Below, one piece after another: positions 41,188 to 50,029 of a stretch of DNA of 64,000 nucleotides. The DNA lies in contig SVPA01000006.1 in the NCBI GenBank assembly GCA_015066085.1, positions 1 through 64,000 of the forward strand, given 5' to 3'. The number at the start of each line of letters is the position of its first letter. Positions within the stretch are counted from its first letter, which is position 1. This DNA is from Oscillospiraceae bacterium (GTDB lineage Bacteria > Bacillota > Clostridia > Oscillospirales > Acutalibacteraceae). The notes below the pieces were generated by a model, which saw only the letters and a program-made list of their open reading frames with translations, made no database searches and was not told where the DNA came from. Both the position numbers and the translations under genes were made by a program.

Positions 41188-42087
41188 ATGGCACGGGAAA
41201 TTTTACCTAACGATATTCCTGAAATTAAGAAACTTTTAAATTTGGCTTTACAAACCGAAGATTATGCGGATATTTCAAGAATGGGAGGCCTTACCAACCA
41301 TACCTATAAGGTTACCCTTAAAAACGGCGAAGAATATGTTGTAAGAATTCCCGGCGAGGGAACAGAAGAATTGATTTGCCGAAAAGACGAAATTGTAAGC
41401 ACAAAACTTGCTTGTGACCTTGGCGTTGACGCCCCGGTTTTATACTTTGGAGAAGACGGAGCAAAGGTTACCCGCTATATAAAGAACGCTAAAACCATGT
41501 CGGCAAAGGAAATTTGCAAACCCCTCCACATAAAACAGGTTGCCGATATTTTTAAAACAATGCACTCTTGCAAAGTAGATACAAAGGTTCCTTTTGAAGT
41601 TTTCGATATTGCGGAAGGCTATGAGAAAATTGTTGATGAAAAGAAAGTTCCTATGTTTTCCGACTATTCTCAAATCAAGAGTGAGGTTATGAGAATAAAA
41701 AAGGAAATTGATTTGGCGGTAAAGGCCGAAAAAGTCCCTTGCCATAACGACCCTCTTTGCGAAAACTGGGTTGAGGGCGACGGCAGAATGTATCTCATCG
41801 ACTGGGAATATGCCGGAATGAACGACGGAATGTGGGACTTGGCAGACGTTTCAATCGAAGCCTCATTCAGTAAAGAAAGCGACCGTATCTTGCTTGAAAA
41901 TTATCTCGGAAGAACTCCCGATACTAACGATATGAAGCATTTTCTTGCAAGTAAAATTTATGTCGATTTTCTCTGGACCTTGTGGGCTAAAGCAAGAGTT
42001 CCTTATGACGGACAGCCAATGGAGGACTGGGCTGCCGAAAGATACGCAAGACTTAAGAATTTTATAGAAGAGTATAATAAAATATAA
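41188..42087 (+). CDS. licA: Choline kinase (LicA-like)
   Basis: A 299-residue aminoglycoside-phosphotransferase/choline-kinase-family enzyme that phosphorylates choline. Brenner-type motif CHNDPLCENW (H186, N187, D188) and the metal motif LIDWEYAGMNDGMWDLAD (Asp205). The N-lobe has GGLTNHTYKV. Lies between licC and licB, 14 bases from licB. Confidence 0.88.
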   Translation: MAREILPNDIPEIKKLLNLALQTEDYADISRMGGLTNHTYKVTLKNGEEYVVRIPGEGTEELICRKDEIVSTKLACDLGVDAPVLYFGEDGAKVTRYIKNAKTMSAKEICKPLHIKQVADIFKTMHSCKVDTKVPFEVFDIAEGYEKIVDEKKVPMFSDYSQIKSEVMRIKKEIDLAVKAEKVPCHNDPLCENWVEGDGRMYLIDWEYAGMNDGMWDLADVSIEASFSKESDRILLENYLGRTPDTNDMKHFLASKIYVDFLWTLWAKARVPYDGQPMEDWAAERYARLKNFIEEYNKI

Positions 42088-42101
42088 AGGAGTAATGTCA
42101 A

Positions 42102-43049
42102 ATGTTTTCAGGAATTATTGCCGGCATGACCTGGGCTATTGAAACGGTTGTTTTAGGAATAGCCCTGGCTATGAGCCCCTTTTGTTCAACCGAACAGGCT
42201 ATTTTCCTAGCCCCCTTTGTAAGCACTTTTTTGCACGACGCTTGTTCGGCAATTTTTGCTACAATCTATAACGGGGTCAGAGGAAACCTTAAGAATGTTT
42301 GGAAAGCATTTAAAACAAAAAGCGGAAAATGGGTTGTTTTAGCGGCGGTTATCGGCGGACCTATCGGAATGACGGGTTATGTTCTTGCCGTTAATTATAT
42401 GGGAGCCTCTATCGGTGCGGTTGCAAGTGCAATTTTCCCCGCAATAGGAAGTGTTCTTGCCTTCATTTTCTTAAAAGAAAAAATGAAGTGGCACCAGTGG
42501 GTTTTCCTTGTTATAACACTACTCGGTGTTTACGGACTCAGTTACTCGCCCGACCTTAAAATTGAAAACTTCTTCCTTGGAGTTCTCGGTGCTTTAATGT
42601 GTGCTTTCGGTTGGGGAATTGAGGCGGTTATTCTGGCGAAATGTCTTACCGACCCCGAGGTTACCGATGAATACGCCCTTCAAATCCGTCAGACCACTTC
42701 GGCTTTAGTTTACGGAATTATAATTCTTCCCGTGCTTGGCGGTTGGAAATTCACGGCAGAACTTTTTACCGGCGGCACAGGTTGGCTTCTCCCGACAATC
42801 GCTTTAGCCGGTGCTTTTGCTACAATATCCTACCTGTTTTACTATAAAGCAATTTCTAAAATCGGCGCTTCAAAGGCTATGGCTCTTAACGTTACCTACA
42901 CGGCTTGGGCAATCGTCTTTACGGTTGTAATTTTAAGAGATTTGTCGGTACTTACCCCCGCAACAATTATTTGTGCAATAATTGTTTTGGTATGCGGAAT
43001 CTTCGCCGCTGCAGATATCAAAGAAATTTTCAAGAAAAACAAGGCTTAA
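42102..43049 (+). CDS. licB: Choline transporter of the drug/metabolite transporter superfamily (LicB-like)
   Basis: A 315-residue protein with about ten membrane helices in two EamA-type repeats (GMTWAIETVVLGIALAMSPF; CAFGWGIEAVILAKC). LicB imports choline for phosphocholine decoration of teichoic acids. Last gene of this transcript, closed by the terminator at 43051-43090. Confidence 0.85.
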   Translation: MFSGIIAGMTWAIETVVLGIALAMSPFCSTEQAIFLAPFVSTFLHDACSAIFATIYNGVRGNLKNVWKAFKTKSGKWVVLAAVIGGPIGMTGYVLAVNYMGASIGAVASAIFPAIGSVLAFIFLKEKMKWHQWVFLVITLLGVYGLSYSPDLKIENFFLGVLGALMCAFGWGIEAVILAKCLTDPEVTDEYALQIRQTTSALVYGIIILPVLGGWKFTAELFTGGTGWLLPTIALAGAFATISYLFYYKAISKIGASKAMALNVTYTAWAIVFTVVILRDLSVLTPATIICAIIVLVCGIFAAADIKEIFKKNKA

Positions 43050-43050
43050 A

Positions 43051-43090
43051 AACAAGGGCTGAAGATTTTTTCTTCGGCCCTTTTTGTTTT
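43051..43090 (+). terminator. Terminator after licB
   Basis: AAGGGCTGAAGA, loop TTTTT, TCTTCGGCCCTT, then TTTGTTTT. Confidence 0.85.
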
Positions 43091-43098
43091 GGTGCGCC

Positions 43099-43127
43099 TT
43101 GATTTTACGACAGACATATGGTATCAT
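43099..43127 (+). promoter_or_regulatory. Promoter of the glycerophosphotransferase-fusion gene pair
   Basis: TTGATT (43099-43104), 17 bases, TATCAT (43122-43127), then AAAAGGAG before ATG 43180. Confidence 0.65.
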
Positions 43128-43179
43128 AAAAAAAGATTTAAAACTTTCGTTTTTATAAAACCAAAAGGAGACTTTTTAA

Positions 43180-44412
43180 ATGCTTTTGTACATCGACCCG
43201 GGAACGGGTAGTATGCTTTTTACAATACTTATAAGTGTAATAGGCGTTGCGGCTTATTCTCTTAAAATGCTTTTTATAAAGTTTAAATTTAAACTTGGCG
43301 GAGGAAAGAAGGGCGTAGCCGACGAGAAAATTCCTTTCGTTATTTTTGCCGACGATAAAAGGTATTTTAAGGTGTTTGAGCCTGTCTGCCGTGAAATGAA
43401 TAATCGGGGCAAGGATATTTTATATCTCACAATGTCTGAAGACGACCCTGCTTTTAATCTTGAACTTCCTCACTTTAAGGCGGAATATCTTGGAAGTGAA
43501 AACAAGGCGTTTACCCGCTTAAATTTCTTAAATGCTTCAGTTCTTCTCTCAACTACTCCGGGGCTTGATGTTTATCAGTGGAAACGCTCAAAAGGGGTAG
43601 ACTGTTATGTTCATATTCCCCATGCGGCTAGTGAAATAACCCTTTACAGAATGTTCGGCATTGATTATTATGATACAATTCTTCTTTCGGGACAGTATCA
43701 GGCAGACGATATCAGAAACCTTGAAAAACTCCGCGAACTTCCCCAAAAAGAACTTGTCAAAATCGGTATTCCGTATATGGACGAAATGGCTGCCCGTTTT
43801 GAAAAAGAGGGGAATGCTCCCGCTCACGAAAAGACCGTTTTACTTGCGCCCTCTTGGGGTCAGAGCGCTATTTTCAGCGTTTATGGCTCTAAAATACTCG
43901 ATGTGCTTTTAAAAACGGGCTATCATGTTATTGTCCGTCCTCATCCCCAGTCCTTTACTTCGGAAAAGGATATTCTTGAAAAACTTATGAAACAGTATCC
44001 CGAGTCCGACCAACTTGAGTGGAACCGTGATACCGATAATTTTGATGTTCTTCGCCGAAGCGATATACTTATTTCGGACTTTTCGGGAGTTATTTTTGAA
44101 TTCTGTCTTATCTACGATAAGCCTGTAATCTATACCGACCCTAAGTTTGATTTAAGTCTTTATGACGCTTGGTGGCTTGACACACCGCTTTGGACAACCT
44201 CTGCCCTTGAGCGACTTGGATGCCAACTGACCGAAGACAATATGGGCAATCTAAAAGAACTTATAGACTCTTGCCTTAATGACCCGCAGTATGCGGAAGG
44301 TCGCCGCCAGGTTAAAAACGAAACCTGGGAAAATTGCGGCAATGGTGCCGTTTTGGCTGCCGACTATCTGATTCAAAAATATGAACAATTAACTGCAAGG
44401 GAGGAGGAATAA
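43180..44412 (+). CDS. CDP-glycerol glycerophosphotransferase-like protein (teichoic acid type)
   Basis: A 410-residue protein: one N-terminal membrane segment (residues 3-32) and a GT-B-type domain with RPHPQS, RRSDILISDFSGVIFE and a nucleotide-binding IYTDPKFD region, as in TagB/TagF-like enzymes. It probably transfers glycerol- or another alditol-phosphate onto a wall or lipid-linked polymer. Four bases separate it from the fusion gene downstream, so they form an operon. Confidence 0.8.
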   Translation: MLLYIDPGTGSMLFTILISVIGVAAYSLKMLFIKFKFKLGGGKKGVADEKIPFVIFADDKRYFKVFEPVCREMNNRGKDILYLTMSEDDPAFNLELPHFKAEYLGSENKAFTRLNFLNASVLLSTTPGLDVYQWKRSKGVDCYVHIPHAASEITLYRMFGIDYYDTILLSGQYQADDIRNLEKLRELPQKELVKIGIPYMDEMAARFEKEGNAPAHEKTVLLAPSWGQSAIFSVYGSKILDVLLKTGYHVIVRPHPQSFTSEKDILEKLMKQYPESDQLEWNRDTDNFDVLRRSDILISDFSGVIFEFCLIYDKPVIYTDPKFDLSLYDAWWLDTPLWTTSALERLGCQLTEDNMGNLKELIDSCLNDPQYAEGRRQVKNETWENCGNGAVLAADYLIQKYEQLTAREEE

Positions 44413-44415
44413 AGC

Positions 44416-47190
44416 ATGACTTTTTTATCTGTTTTAGAGGCGGTTTTTATTGGGCCTCTCAAACTGATTTTTGAAATCATTTTTGAGTTTGCCAACCGTT
44501 TTACAGACCATCCGGGGCTTTCTATTATCTTCTTAAGCCTTGTTATGAATATTTTGGTTCTTCCTCTTTATAAGCGTGCCGACGCAATGCAGGAAGCCAC
44601 AAGGGATATTGAAGCAAAGTTAAATAGGGGCGTCGCTCATATTAAGAAGACCTTTAAGGGCGACGAGCGTATGATGATTCTGCAGACCTACTACCGTCAG
44701 AACAACTACAAGCCGACAAATGCGCTAAACGGCTCGGTTTCGTTGCTTCTTGAAATCCCCTTCTTTATGGCAGCCTATCAGTTTCTTGCCCACCTTGAAA
44801 TCTTAAACGGAGTATCTCTAGGTCCGATTAAGGACCTGGGCTCTCCTGACGGACTGATTGTTATCGGCTCGGTCGCAATAAATCTTTTGCCCTTTGTTAT
44901 GACCCTAATCAATGTCATTTCAAGTGCGCTTTACCTAAAGGGATTCCCGCTGAAAACCAAAATACAACTTTACTTAATGGCGTTGTTTTTCCTGGTTTTC
45001 CTTTATAGTTCTCCTGCGGGTCTTGTTTTTTACTGGACGCTTAACAACCTATTCTCTCTTGTCAAAACAATCTTCTATAAAATCAAAAATCCGCAAAAGG
45101 TTCTTAGAATTCTCACCTGTGTCGTTGGTGTGGCTTTCCTTATTTTCGGTTTCGTTTACGATACCGACTCGCTAAAGAAAAGACTTCTCCTTTTTGCAAT
45201 AGGCCTTGCTTTGCAAATGCCTATTCTACTGCCTTTATTTAAAGGAAAAGTTAACATACTTAAAAATAACGACGCAAAGCCAAATTCCAAAGTTTTCCTT
45301 TTAGGCTCAATTCTCTTAACTGTTTTAGTAGGCCTTTTAATTCCTTCGGCGTTTATTGCCGCCTCGCCCCAGGAATATGTCGATATAAGTTATTTCCATC
45401 ATCCGCTGTTATATTTAGTTAATTCTTTAGCCTTGGCTGCGGGAACCTTCCTTGTCTGGCTTCGAGTTTTTTATTGGATTTCAAGCGAAAAGGGAAAGGT
45501 GCTTTTTGATAGGCTCGTTTGGGTTTTGTGTGGAGTAATGCTTGTTAACTATATGTTCTTCGGAACAAAACTCGGCGTAATTTCCCCAAAACTTCAGTAC
45601 GAAAACGGAATGAATTTCTCTTCTGCCGAACAACTAATAAATATCGCTGTAATCGCTTTTCTGGCCGTGGCTCTCTATTTTGTTATACTAAAATGGAAAC
45701 GGGCCGTTTCGCTGATACTTGCGGTTGCTATTATTGCCGTAAGCGGAATGGCTGCGGTTAATACCTTTACGGTTAAAAAGTCGGTTGATGAAATAAAAAC
45801 TGCCGACACTAACAGTGCCGACATTCCAAGTTTCAGTCTAAGCAAAACGGGTAAAAATGTTATAGTTCTTATGCTTGACAGAGCCGTGGGCTCGTATGTT
45901 CCTTTTATATTCAACGAAAAACCCGAACTTAAAGAGCAGTTTGATGGCTTCTGTTTCTACGATAACACTATTTCTTTCGGAGGAAAAACCAACTTCGGAA
46001 CACCGGCTCTTTTCGGCGGATATGAATATACACCCGTTGAAATGAACAAAAGAAAAGACGAACTTCTCGTTACTAAACATAACGAGGCTTTAAAGGTAAT
46101 GCCCACAATCTTTGCAGACAATGGATACGATGTTACGGTATGTGACCCCGTATACGCCAATTACAGTTGGATTCCGGATTTATCTTTGTTTAATGATATG
46201 CCTAAAGTAAAGGCGTATATTTCAAAGGGAAAATTCTCAAAACCGGAGGAAAAACAGGCAGTAATAAAAAACAATTACCGAAACTTCTTCTGTTTTAGTA
46301 TTATGAAAACAATGCCTGTGGTACTGCAACCCACTGTATATAACGAGGGTAAATACAACCAGATTGTAGATATCTCAAAGCAAGAAGTGGCTACTTCTCA
46401 AAAAATAGAAAACATTTCGGTTTCTAAGGGTATGGACGCTTCTTTTATGGATTGCTACAATACGCTGGGAAGTCTGTCTAAAATTACAAATATCACAGAC
46501 AACGGTAAGAACACATTTTTGTTTATGGCTAATGATATAACCCACGAGCCAACCCTCTTAAAAGAACCGGAGTATGTGCCTTCCCCCAATATTGATAACA
46601 CAAAATTTGACGCTGAAAACGCTGATAGATTTGTTTTGGGAGACAAAAGGTTAAATATAAAAAACGAACGCCAAATGGTACACTATCAAACCAATATGGC
46701 CGCCTTTATTCAACTTGGCAAATGGTTTGACCATATGCGTAAAAATGGTGTTTGGGATAACACAAGAATAATTCTTGTTTCTGACCACGGCGAACCGCTT
46801 GGGCAAAGAAATGAGTTGCTTGTCGATATCGGCAAGGAAGAACTGCTTGATGCCTCGGGGTATTTTCCGCTTTTAATGGTTAAGGATTTTGATAGCAAAG
46901 GATTTACCGTTTCAAGCGAGTTTATGACCAATGCCGACGTTCCAACCCTTGCAACAAACGGAATTATCGAGAATCCTATAAATCCGTTTACGAATAAGGA
47001 AATAAACAGTAACGAAAAAACTGCCCACGAACAGTTTGTAATTCTTTCAAGTTTCTGGAGAGTTAATCAAAATAACGGAAACACCTTCCGCGAGTCAAGA
47101 TGGGTAAGTGTTAAAGATAACATTTGGGACCGGGAAAATTGGACCTATCACGATGAAAAGGTTGTATTAGATAAACATTCAGCGCCATAA
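44416..47190 (+). CDS. YidC/Oxa1 insertase domain fused to an LTA-synthase/sulfatase-like domain
   Basis: A 924-residue protein. Residues 1-225 match the YidC/Oxa1 core (SLVMNILVLPLYKRADAMQE; SSPAGLVFYWTLNNLFSLVK). Residues 230-450 add about seven more helices. From 475 an extracytoplasmic alkaline-phosphatase-superfamily domain begins: NVIVLMLDRAVGSY (D488), a Thr-bearing GKTNFGTPALFGG (T525 or T529, the nucleophile position) and LVSDHGEPLG (D790, H791). LTA-type enzymes move phosphoglycerol from lipid to polymer. Here a similar reaction, possibly with choline-bearing units, is inferred. Spacing to the upstream transferase is three bases. Confidence 0.8.
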   Translation: MTFLSVLEAVFIGPLKLIFEIIFEFANRFTDHPGLSIIFLSLVMNILVLPLYKRADAMQEATRDIEAKLNRGVAHIKKTFKGDERMMILQTYYRQNNYKPTNALNGSVSLLLEIPFFMAAYQFLAHLEILNGVSLGPIKDLGSPDGLIVIGSVAINLLPFVMTLINVISSALYLKGFPLKTKIQLYLMALFFLVFLYSSPAGLVFYWTLNNLFSLVKTIFYKIKNPQKVLRILTCVVGVAFLIFGFVYDTDSLKKRLLLFAIGLALQMPILLPLFKGKVNILKNNDAKPNSKVFLLGSILLTVLVGLLIPSAFIAASPQEYVDISYFHHPLLYLVNSLALAAGTFLVWLRVFYWISSEKGKVLFDRLVWVLCGVMLVNYMFFGTKLGVISPKLQYENGMNFSSAEQLINIAVIAFLAVALYFVILKWKRAVSLILAVAIIAVSGMAAVNTFTVKKSVDEIKTADTNSADIPSFSLSKTGKNVIVLMLDRAVGSYVPFIFNEKPELKEQFDGFCFYDNTISFGGKTNFGTPALFGGYEYTPVEMNKRKDELLVTKHNEALKVMPTIFADNGYDVTVCDPVYANYSWIPDLSLFNDMPKVKAYISKGKFSKPEEKQAVIKNNYRNFFCFSIMKTMPVVLQPTVYNEGKYNQIVDISKQEVATSQKIENISVSKGMDASFMDCYNTLGSLSKITNITDNGKNTFLFMANDITHEPTLLKEPEYVPSPNIDNTKFDAENADRFVLGDKRLNIKNERQMVHYQTNMAAFIQLGKWFDHMRKNGVWDNTRIILVSDHGEPLGQRNELLVDIGKEELLDASGYFPLLMVKDFDSKGFTVSSEFMTNADVPTLATNGIIENPINPFTNKEINSNEKTAHEQFVILSSFWRVNQNNGNTFRESRWVSVKDNIWDRENWTYHDEKVVLDKHSAP

Positions 47191-47207
47191 GCCAAAGCCT
47201 GAAATAA

Positions 47208-47630
47208 TCAGGGCGTTTCGCATTTTTCAATATAAACGCTGTTTACAAAACCGCTTTCTGAATATCCGACTTCAAGAAAATATTCGGCGTTCTTGTCAAG
47301 AACATTCTTAAAGGCGAGAATTTCGGTCGGGTCGGCGGTTTGTTCCTGTTCAAAATATAACATAATCGGCTCCTTTGGGTTGTTGGCATTATGGTCGGCA
47401 ACCCGAAGGAGCATTGTTTCGGTTTTAAGAGAATATTGATTGCCGTCTACCGCTTCGAACTGATTATTAAAGGCTTTAATTTCAAAATCGGAAACCGAAG
47501 AGGCGTCGTTTATTAAGTCCTCTTGACCCGAAAGAATTTCTATTGTTATAAAGACGGTAAAAACCGTAAAACAGACAAAAAGAAGAAGGGCTAAAGCAAT
47601 AAGCCAGGTGGATTTTTTGTTTTCACTCAT
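47208..47630 (-). CDS. Membrane-anchored protein with an extracytoplasmic domain
   Basis: A 140-residue protein: one helix at residues 9-33 (WLIALALLLFVCFTVFTVFI) and an exposed region of about 100 residues ending in ESGFVNSVYIEKCETP. Not a lipoprotein. No family recognised. Start ATG 47630, eight bases after GGAGG. Convergent with the fusion gene; only a weak hairpin (GCCTGA/TCAGGGC) lies between them. Confidence 0.68.
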   Translation of the reverse strand: MSENKKSTWLIALALLLFVCFTVFTVFITIEILSGQEDLINDASSVSDFEIKAFNNQFEAVDGNQYSLKTETMLLRVADHNANNPKEPIMLYFEQEQTADPTEILAFKNVLDKNAEYFLEVGYSESGFVNSVYIEKCETP

Positions 47631-47749
47631 ATTTTTCGCCTCCAAATCTTTTGGTTTATTTTATCATATCGCTTATATTTTGTAAAGGTAACAAGTTAAG
47701 GTAAACACTTGTCCGTGCATTTACATATAATGTAGCGGAGGTGAAAATT

Positions 47750-48160
47750 ATGAATAATAACAGTTGCTCTTGCCGTTTTGGCTGCACCTTCTGGGCAGTA
47801 GTTGCAAGCGTAATAGTCGGTGTTGTTACCGCCTTTTTGCAGATAACCGGAACAATAACCGTAGCCCCCGTGTTTTCGTGGGTTTTCTTTGGAATAGCCG
47901 TGCTTTTCCTTGTTGTTTTAACCGGTTTTGTTCTTGTCGGAAACGGGGACGGAACCTGCTGTCAGCCTTGCACCGCTCTTGCCGCTTTGCTGATAGGCGC
48001 CCTCGGAACAGTTATAGCGTCCCTTGTTATCCTTGCCTTTGCCTTTGTTGCAACAAGTATAGTCGGCGCTGTGGTTTTGGGTATTGAACTTCTTTTCTTT
48101 ACTTTAACTCTAACTTCTTCTGCTTGTGTGATAAACTGTCTTTTTGGTTGCCAAAACTGA
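47750..48160 (+). CDS. Cysteine-rich four-helix membrane protein
   Basis: A 136-residue protein with four hydrophobic helices. Cys residues cluster outside them: NSCSCRFGC at the start, GTCCQPC mid-protein, and CVINCLFGCQN at the end. Start ATG 47750 lies after GGAGGTG. Similar small proteins occur in gut Firmicutes without known function. Confidence 0.65.
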   Translation: MNNNSCSCRFGCTFWAVVASVIVGVVTAFLQITGTITVAPVFSWVFFGIAVLFLVVLTGFVLVGNGDGTCCQPCTALAALLIGALGTVIASLVILAFAFVATSIVGAVVLGIELLFFTLTLTSSACVINCLFGCQN

Positions 48161-48162
48161 CA

Positions 48163-48205
48163 TTAAAAAAGGTCGAAGTGTGTTTCACTTCGACCTTTTT
48201 TGTTT
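48163..48205 (+). terminator. Terminator
   Basis: AAAAAGGTCGAAGTG, loop TGTTT, CACTTCGACCTTTTTT. Confidence 0.9.
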
Positions 48206-48259
48206 TTTCTTGCACTAAAAGCACAGATATGATATATTTATATTAAAGGAGGGGTATAT

Positions 48260-48955
48260 ATGAATATGATTAACCCAATGAATGAATTTTTAGAAATTTT
48301 CGGAATTTATGACTCGCCCTATGCTTACTCGGAAGATTCGATAGTAATGCTGATTTTAGCAATTTATGTAGGCATTTTAGGCCTTGTCGGTATCGGTTTT
48401 CTTGTAAACTACATATTGCAGGCGATTGCCATTTACCGCCTTGCTAAAAACCGTAACATTAAAGGTGCTTGGCTTGCCTGGATACCTGTTTTAAACTCTT
48501 ATCCGGTGGGTGCTATTTCCGACTATCACGATAAAGCCCGCGGACTTAACCGTGCTTGGAGAAAGACCCTTTTGGTAACAAGAATTTTAGGTCCCGGAAT
48601 GTTTTTGGCAACCTATTTCGGCTTTTTAGCAGTAGTGCTGTTTATTGGTCTTGGCGAAAGAATGCTCAGACCGAGTTTTTTATACGGTACGGAAAGTATA
48701 GGCGTTTTAGGAGTTATAGTAGTTGCAATCCTTTTTTATCTGCTTATTATTGTCGCTGCTCTTATTATGTCGGTTTATCAGTACGGAACCTTTGTTTGCC
48801 TTTACAAAATATATGACATAGTTGTTCCAACCAAAGCGGTAAAATACTTTATAATCAGTTTAATTGTTCCCTTTGGCGCTTCGATTTGCTTGATGTGTGC
48901 AAGAAAAAGCAGACTTGGAATTGCTCAAACAGAAATAAATCAAATAGAAGAATAA
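48260..48955 (+). CDS. Multi-pass membrane protein, unknown function
   Basis: A 231-residue protein with about five helices. AWLAWIPVLNSYPVGAISDY follows a short basic loop, a motif seen in uncharacterised membrane proteins of Firmicutes that often lie near regulators. Start ATG 48260 or 48266 after AAAGGAGGGG. The terminator at 48957 separates it from the AraC gene on the other strand. Confidence 0.65.
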   Translation: MNMINPMNEFLEIFGIYDSPYAYSEDSIVMLILAIYVGILGLVGIGFLVNYILQAIAIYRLAKNRNIKGAWLAWIPVLNSYPVGAISDYHDKARGLNRAWRKTLLVTRILGPGMFLATYFGFLAVVLFIGLGERMLRPSFLYGTESIGVLGVIVVAILFYLLIIVAALIMSVYQYGTFVCLYKIYDIVVPTKAVKYFIISLIVPFGASICLMCARKSRLGIAQTEINQIEE

Positions 48956-48956
48956 A

Positions 48957-48993
48957 TTGAAACGCCTTCTCGCAAGAGAAGGCGTTTTTTTAT
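48957..48993. terminator. Bidirectional terminator
   Basis: AAACGCCTTCTC, loop GCAA, GAGAAGGCGTTT, then TTTTATTTTTT. It also ends the AraC gene at 48990. Confidence 0.88.
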
Positions 48994-49817
48994 TTTTTAC
49001 CTCTGAAAGCCGAGGGGGTCTGCCCCGTTAACTGTTTAAAACATCTTCCGAAATAAAGCGGGTCTTTAAAGCCGATAACCCCCGAAATTTCCTTAATGGT
49101 AAGGTTGGTGGTTGAAAGCAGATTTTTTGCAATATTCATTCGCTGAATCTGCTTATATTCCAAAGGCGAGAAGCCGGTAACGCTTGTAAAAAGATGGGTA
49201 AAATATGAGGTTGAAAGGTTACACATCTGAGCGTATTCATCAACCGAGATATTGCTTGTACAGTCGGAGTTTATAGAGTCAAGAGCAGGAGCAATTTTCT
49301 CCTGACCTTTCGACTTGCTTTGCGGAACAAGGTGTATCGCAGTGCGGGATAAAAGGCCTAAAAGGGCAATAAGTAAAGAAGAAGTAATTAGTTCTGAATT
49401 TGGCTCAAATTTACTGTGTTCGGTAATAATTCGCTCAAATAACGAATTGATTTCAGCGTCGTGGCCGATAAAACACTTGTCTTTGGCGGTAAGTTTAAGA
49501 AAGGAAAGAAGTTCGGTTGACATTCTGCCCCGGAAAGAAAACCAGCAAATTTCAGACAATTTATCTAAAACGGTTAAAGATTTATGCTCATAGGGTCGGC
49601 AGATAATAAATTCTCCCGTTTCAAGAAAAACCGCACTTGAGGAAACGCAAAGATTGGCGCTTCCGTTTTTGATGTAAACAAGCAGAAAGTCAGACATTGA
49701 GAACTTAGTTTCGTCAGATAATCCTTTGATTATACCGCAGTCGGTAAGTTCAAAGAACAACGCAACATCCGAACCGTTGCTCGTTATAGTGTAGTCAGAA
49801 GCAGAAATAACCGTCAC
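48990..49817 (-). CDS. AraC-family transcriptional regulator
   Basis: A 275-residue regulator. Residues 1-150 form a cupin-type sensor. Residues 175-270 hold the AraC DNA-binding domain (NISVDEYAQMCNLSTSYFTHLFTSVTGFSPLEYKQ, split, and the second helix-turn-helix IKEISGVIGFKDPLYFGRCFKQLTG, split). Start GTG 49817 follows a G-rich tract. It is divergent from lysS, with the lysS promoter 75 bases away; its target is unknown. Confidence 0.82.
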   Translation of the reverse strand: MTVISASDYTITSNGSDVALFFELTDCGIIKGLSDETKFSMSDFLLVYIKNGSANLCVSSSAVFLETGEFIICRPYEHKSLTVLDKLSEICWFSFRGRMSTELLSFLKLTAKDKCFIGHDAEINSLFERIITEHSKFEPNSELITSSLLIALLGLLSRTAIHLVPQSKSKGQEKIAPALDSINSDCTSNISVDEYAQMCNLSTSYFTHLFTSVTGFSPLEYKQIQRMNIAKNLLSTTNLTIKEISGVIGFKDPLYFGRCFKQLTGQTPSAFRGKK

Positions 49818-49890
49818 CCCCCACTTGTTTTGTTCATTGTATCATAAAGCACAAAAAAGAACAAGACAAAATTATGGAGGGATAAAAACA

Positions 49891-49919
49891 TTGACTTAAA
49901 AAGGTAAATAATATATAAT
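49891..49919 (+). promoter_or_regulatory. Promoter of lysS
   Basis: TTGACT (49891-49896), 17 bases, TATAAT (49914-49919). A second TATAAT-like box lies near 49983. Confidence 0.7.
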
Positions 49920-49940
49920 AACTAAATATAATGATTGTAA

Positions 49941-49974
49941 TTAGTCGAAACGCTCGCAAAGCGTTTCGCCTAAC
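49941..49974 (+). promoter_or_regulatory. Leader inverted repeat upstream of lysS
   Basis: CGAAACGCT, loop CGCA, AAGCGTTTCG, extended outward by TTAG and CTAA. No T tract follows, so it is more likely a processing, stability or operator element than a terminator. No T-box is visible. Confidence 0.6.
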
Positions 49975-50029
49975 TTTCTCTATTATAATGGAAAATTATG
50001 TTCATATAAACTTTTTAGAGGTGTAAATA

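Noticed and set aside
49918..50029. T-box riboswitch for lysS
   Set aside because: No T-box consensus, no specifier loop arrangement and no terminator/antiterminator pair is visible in the 110-base leader.
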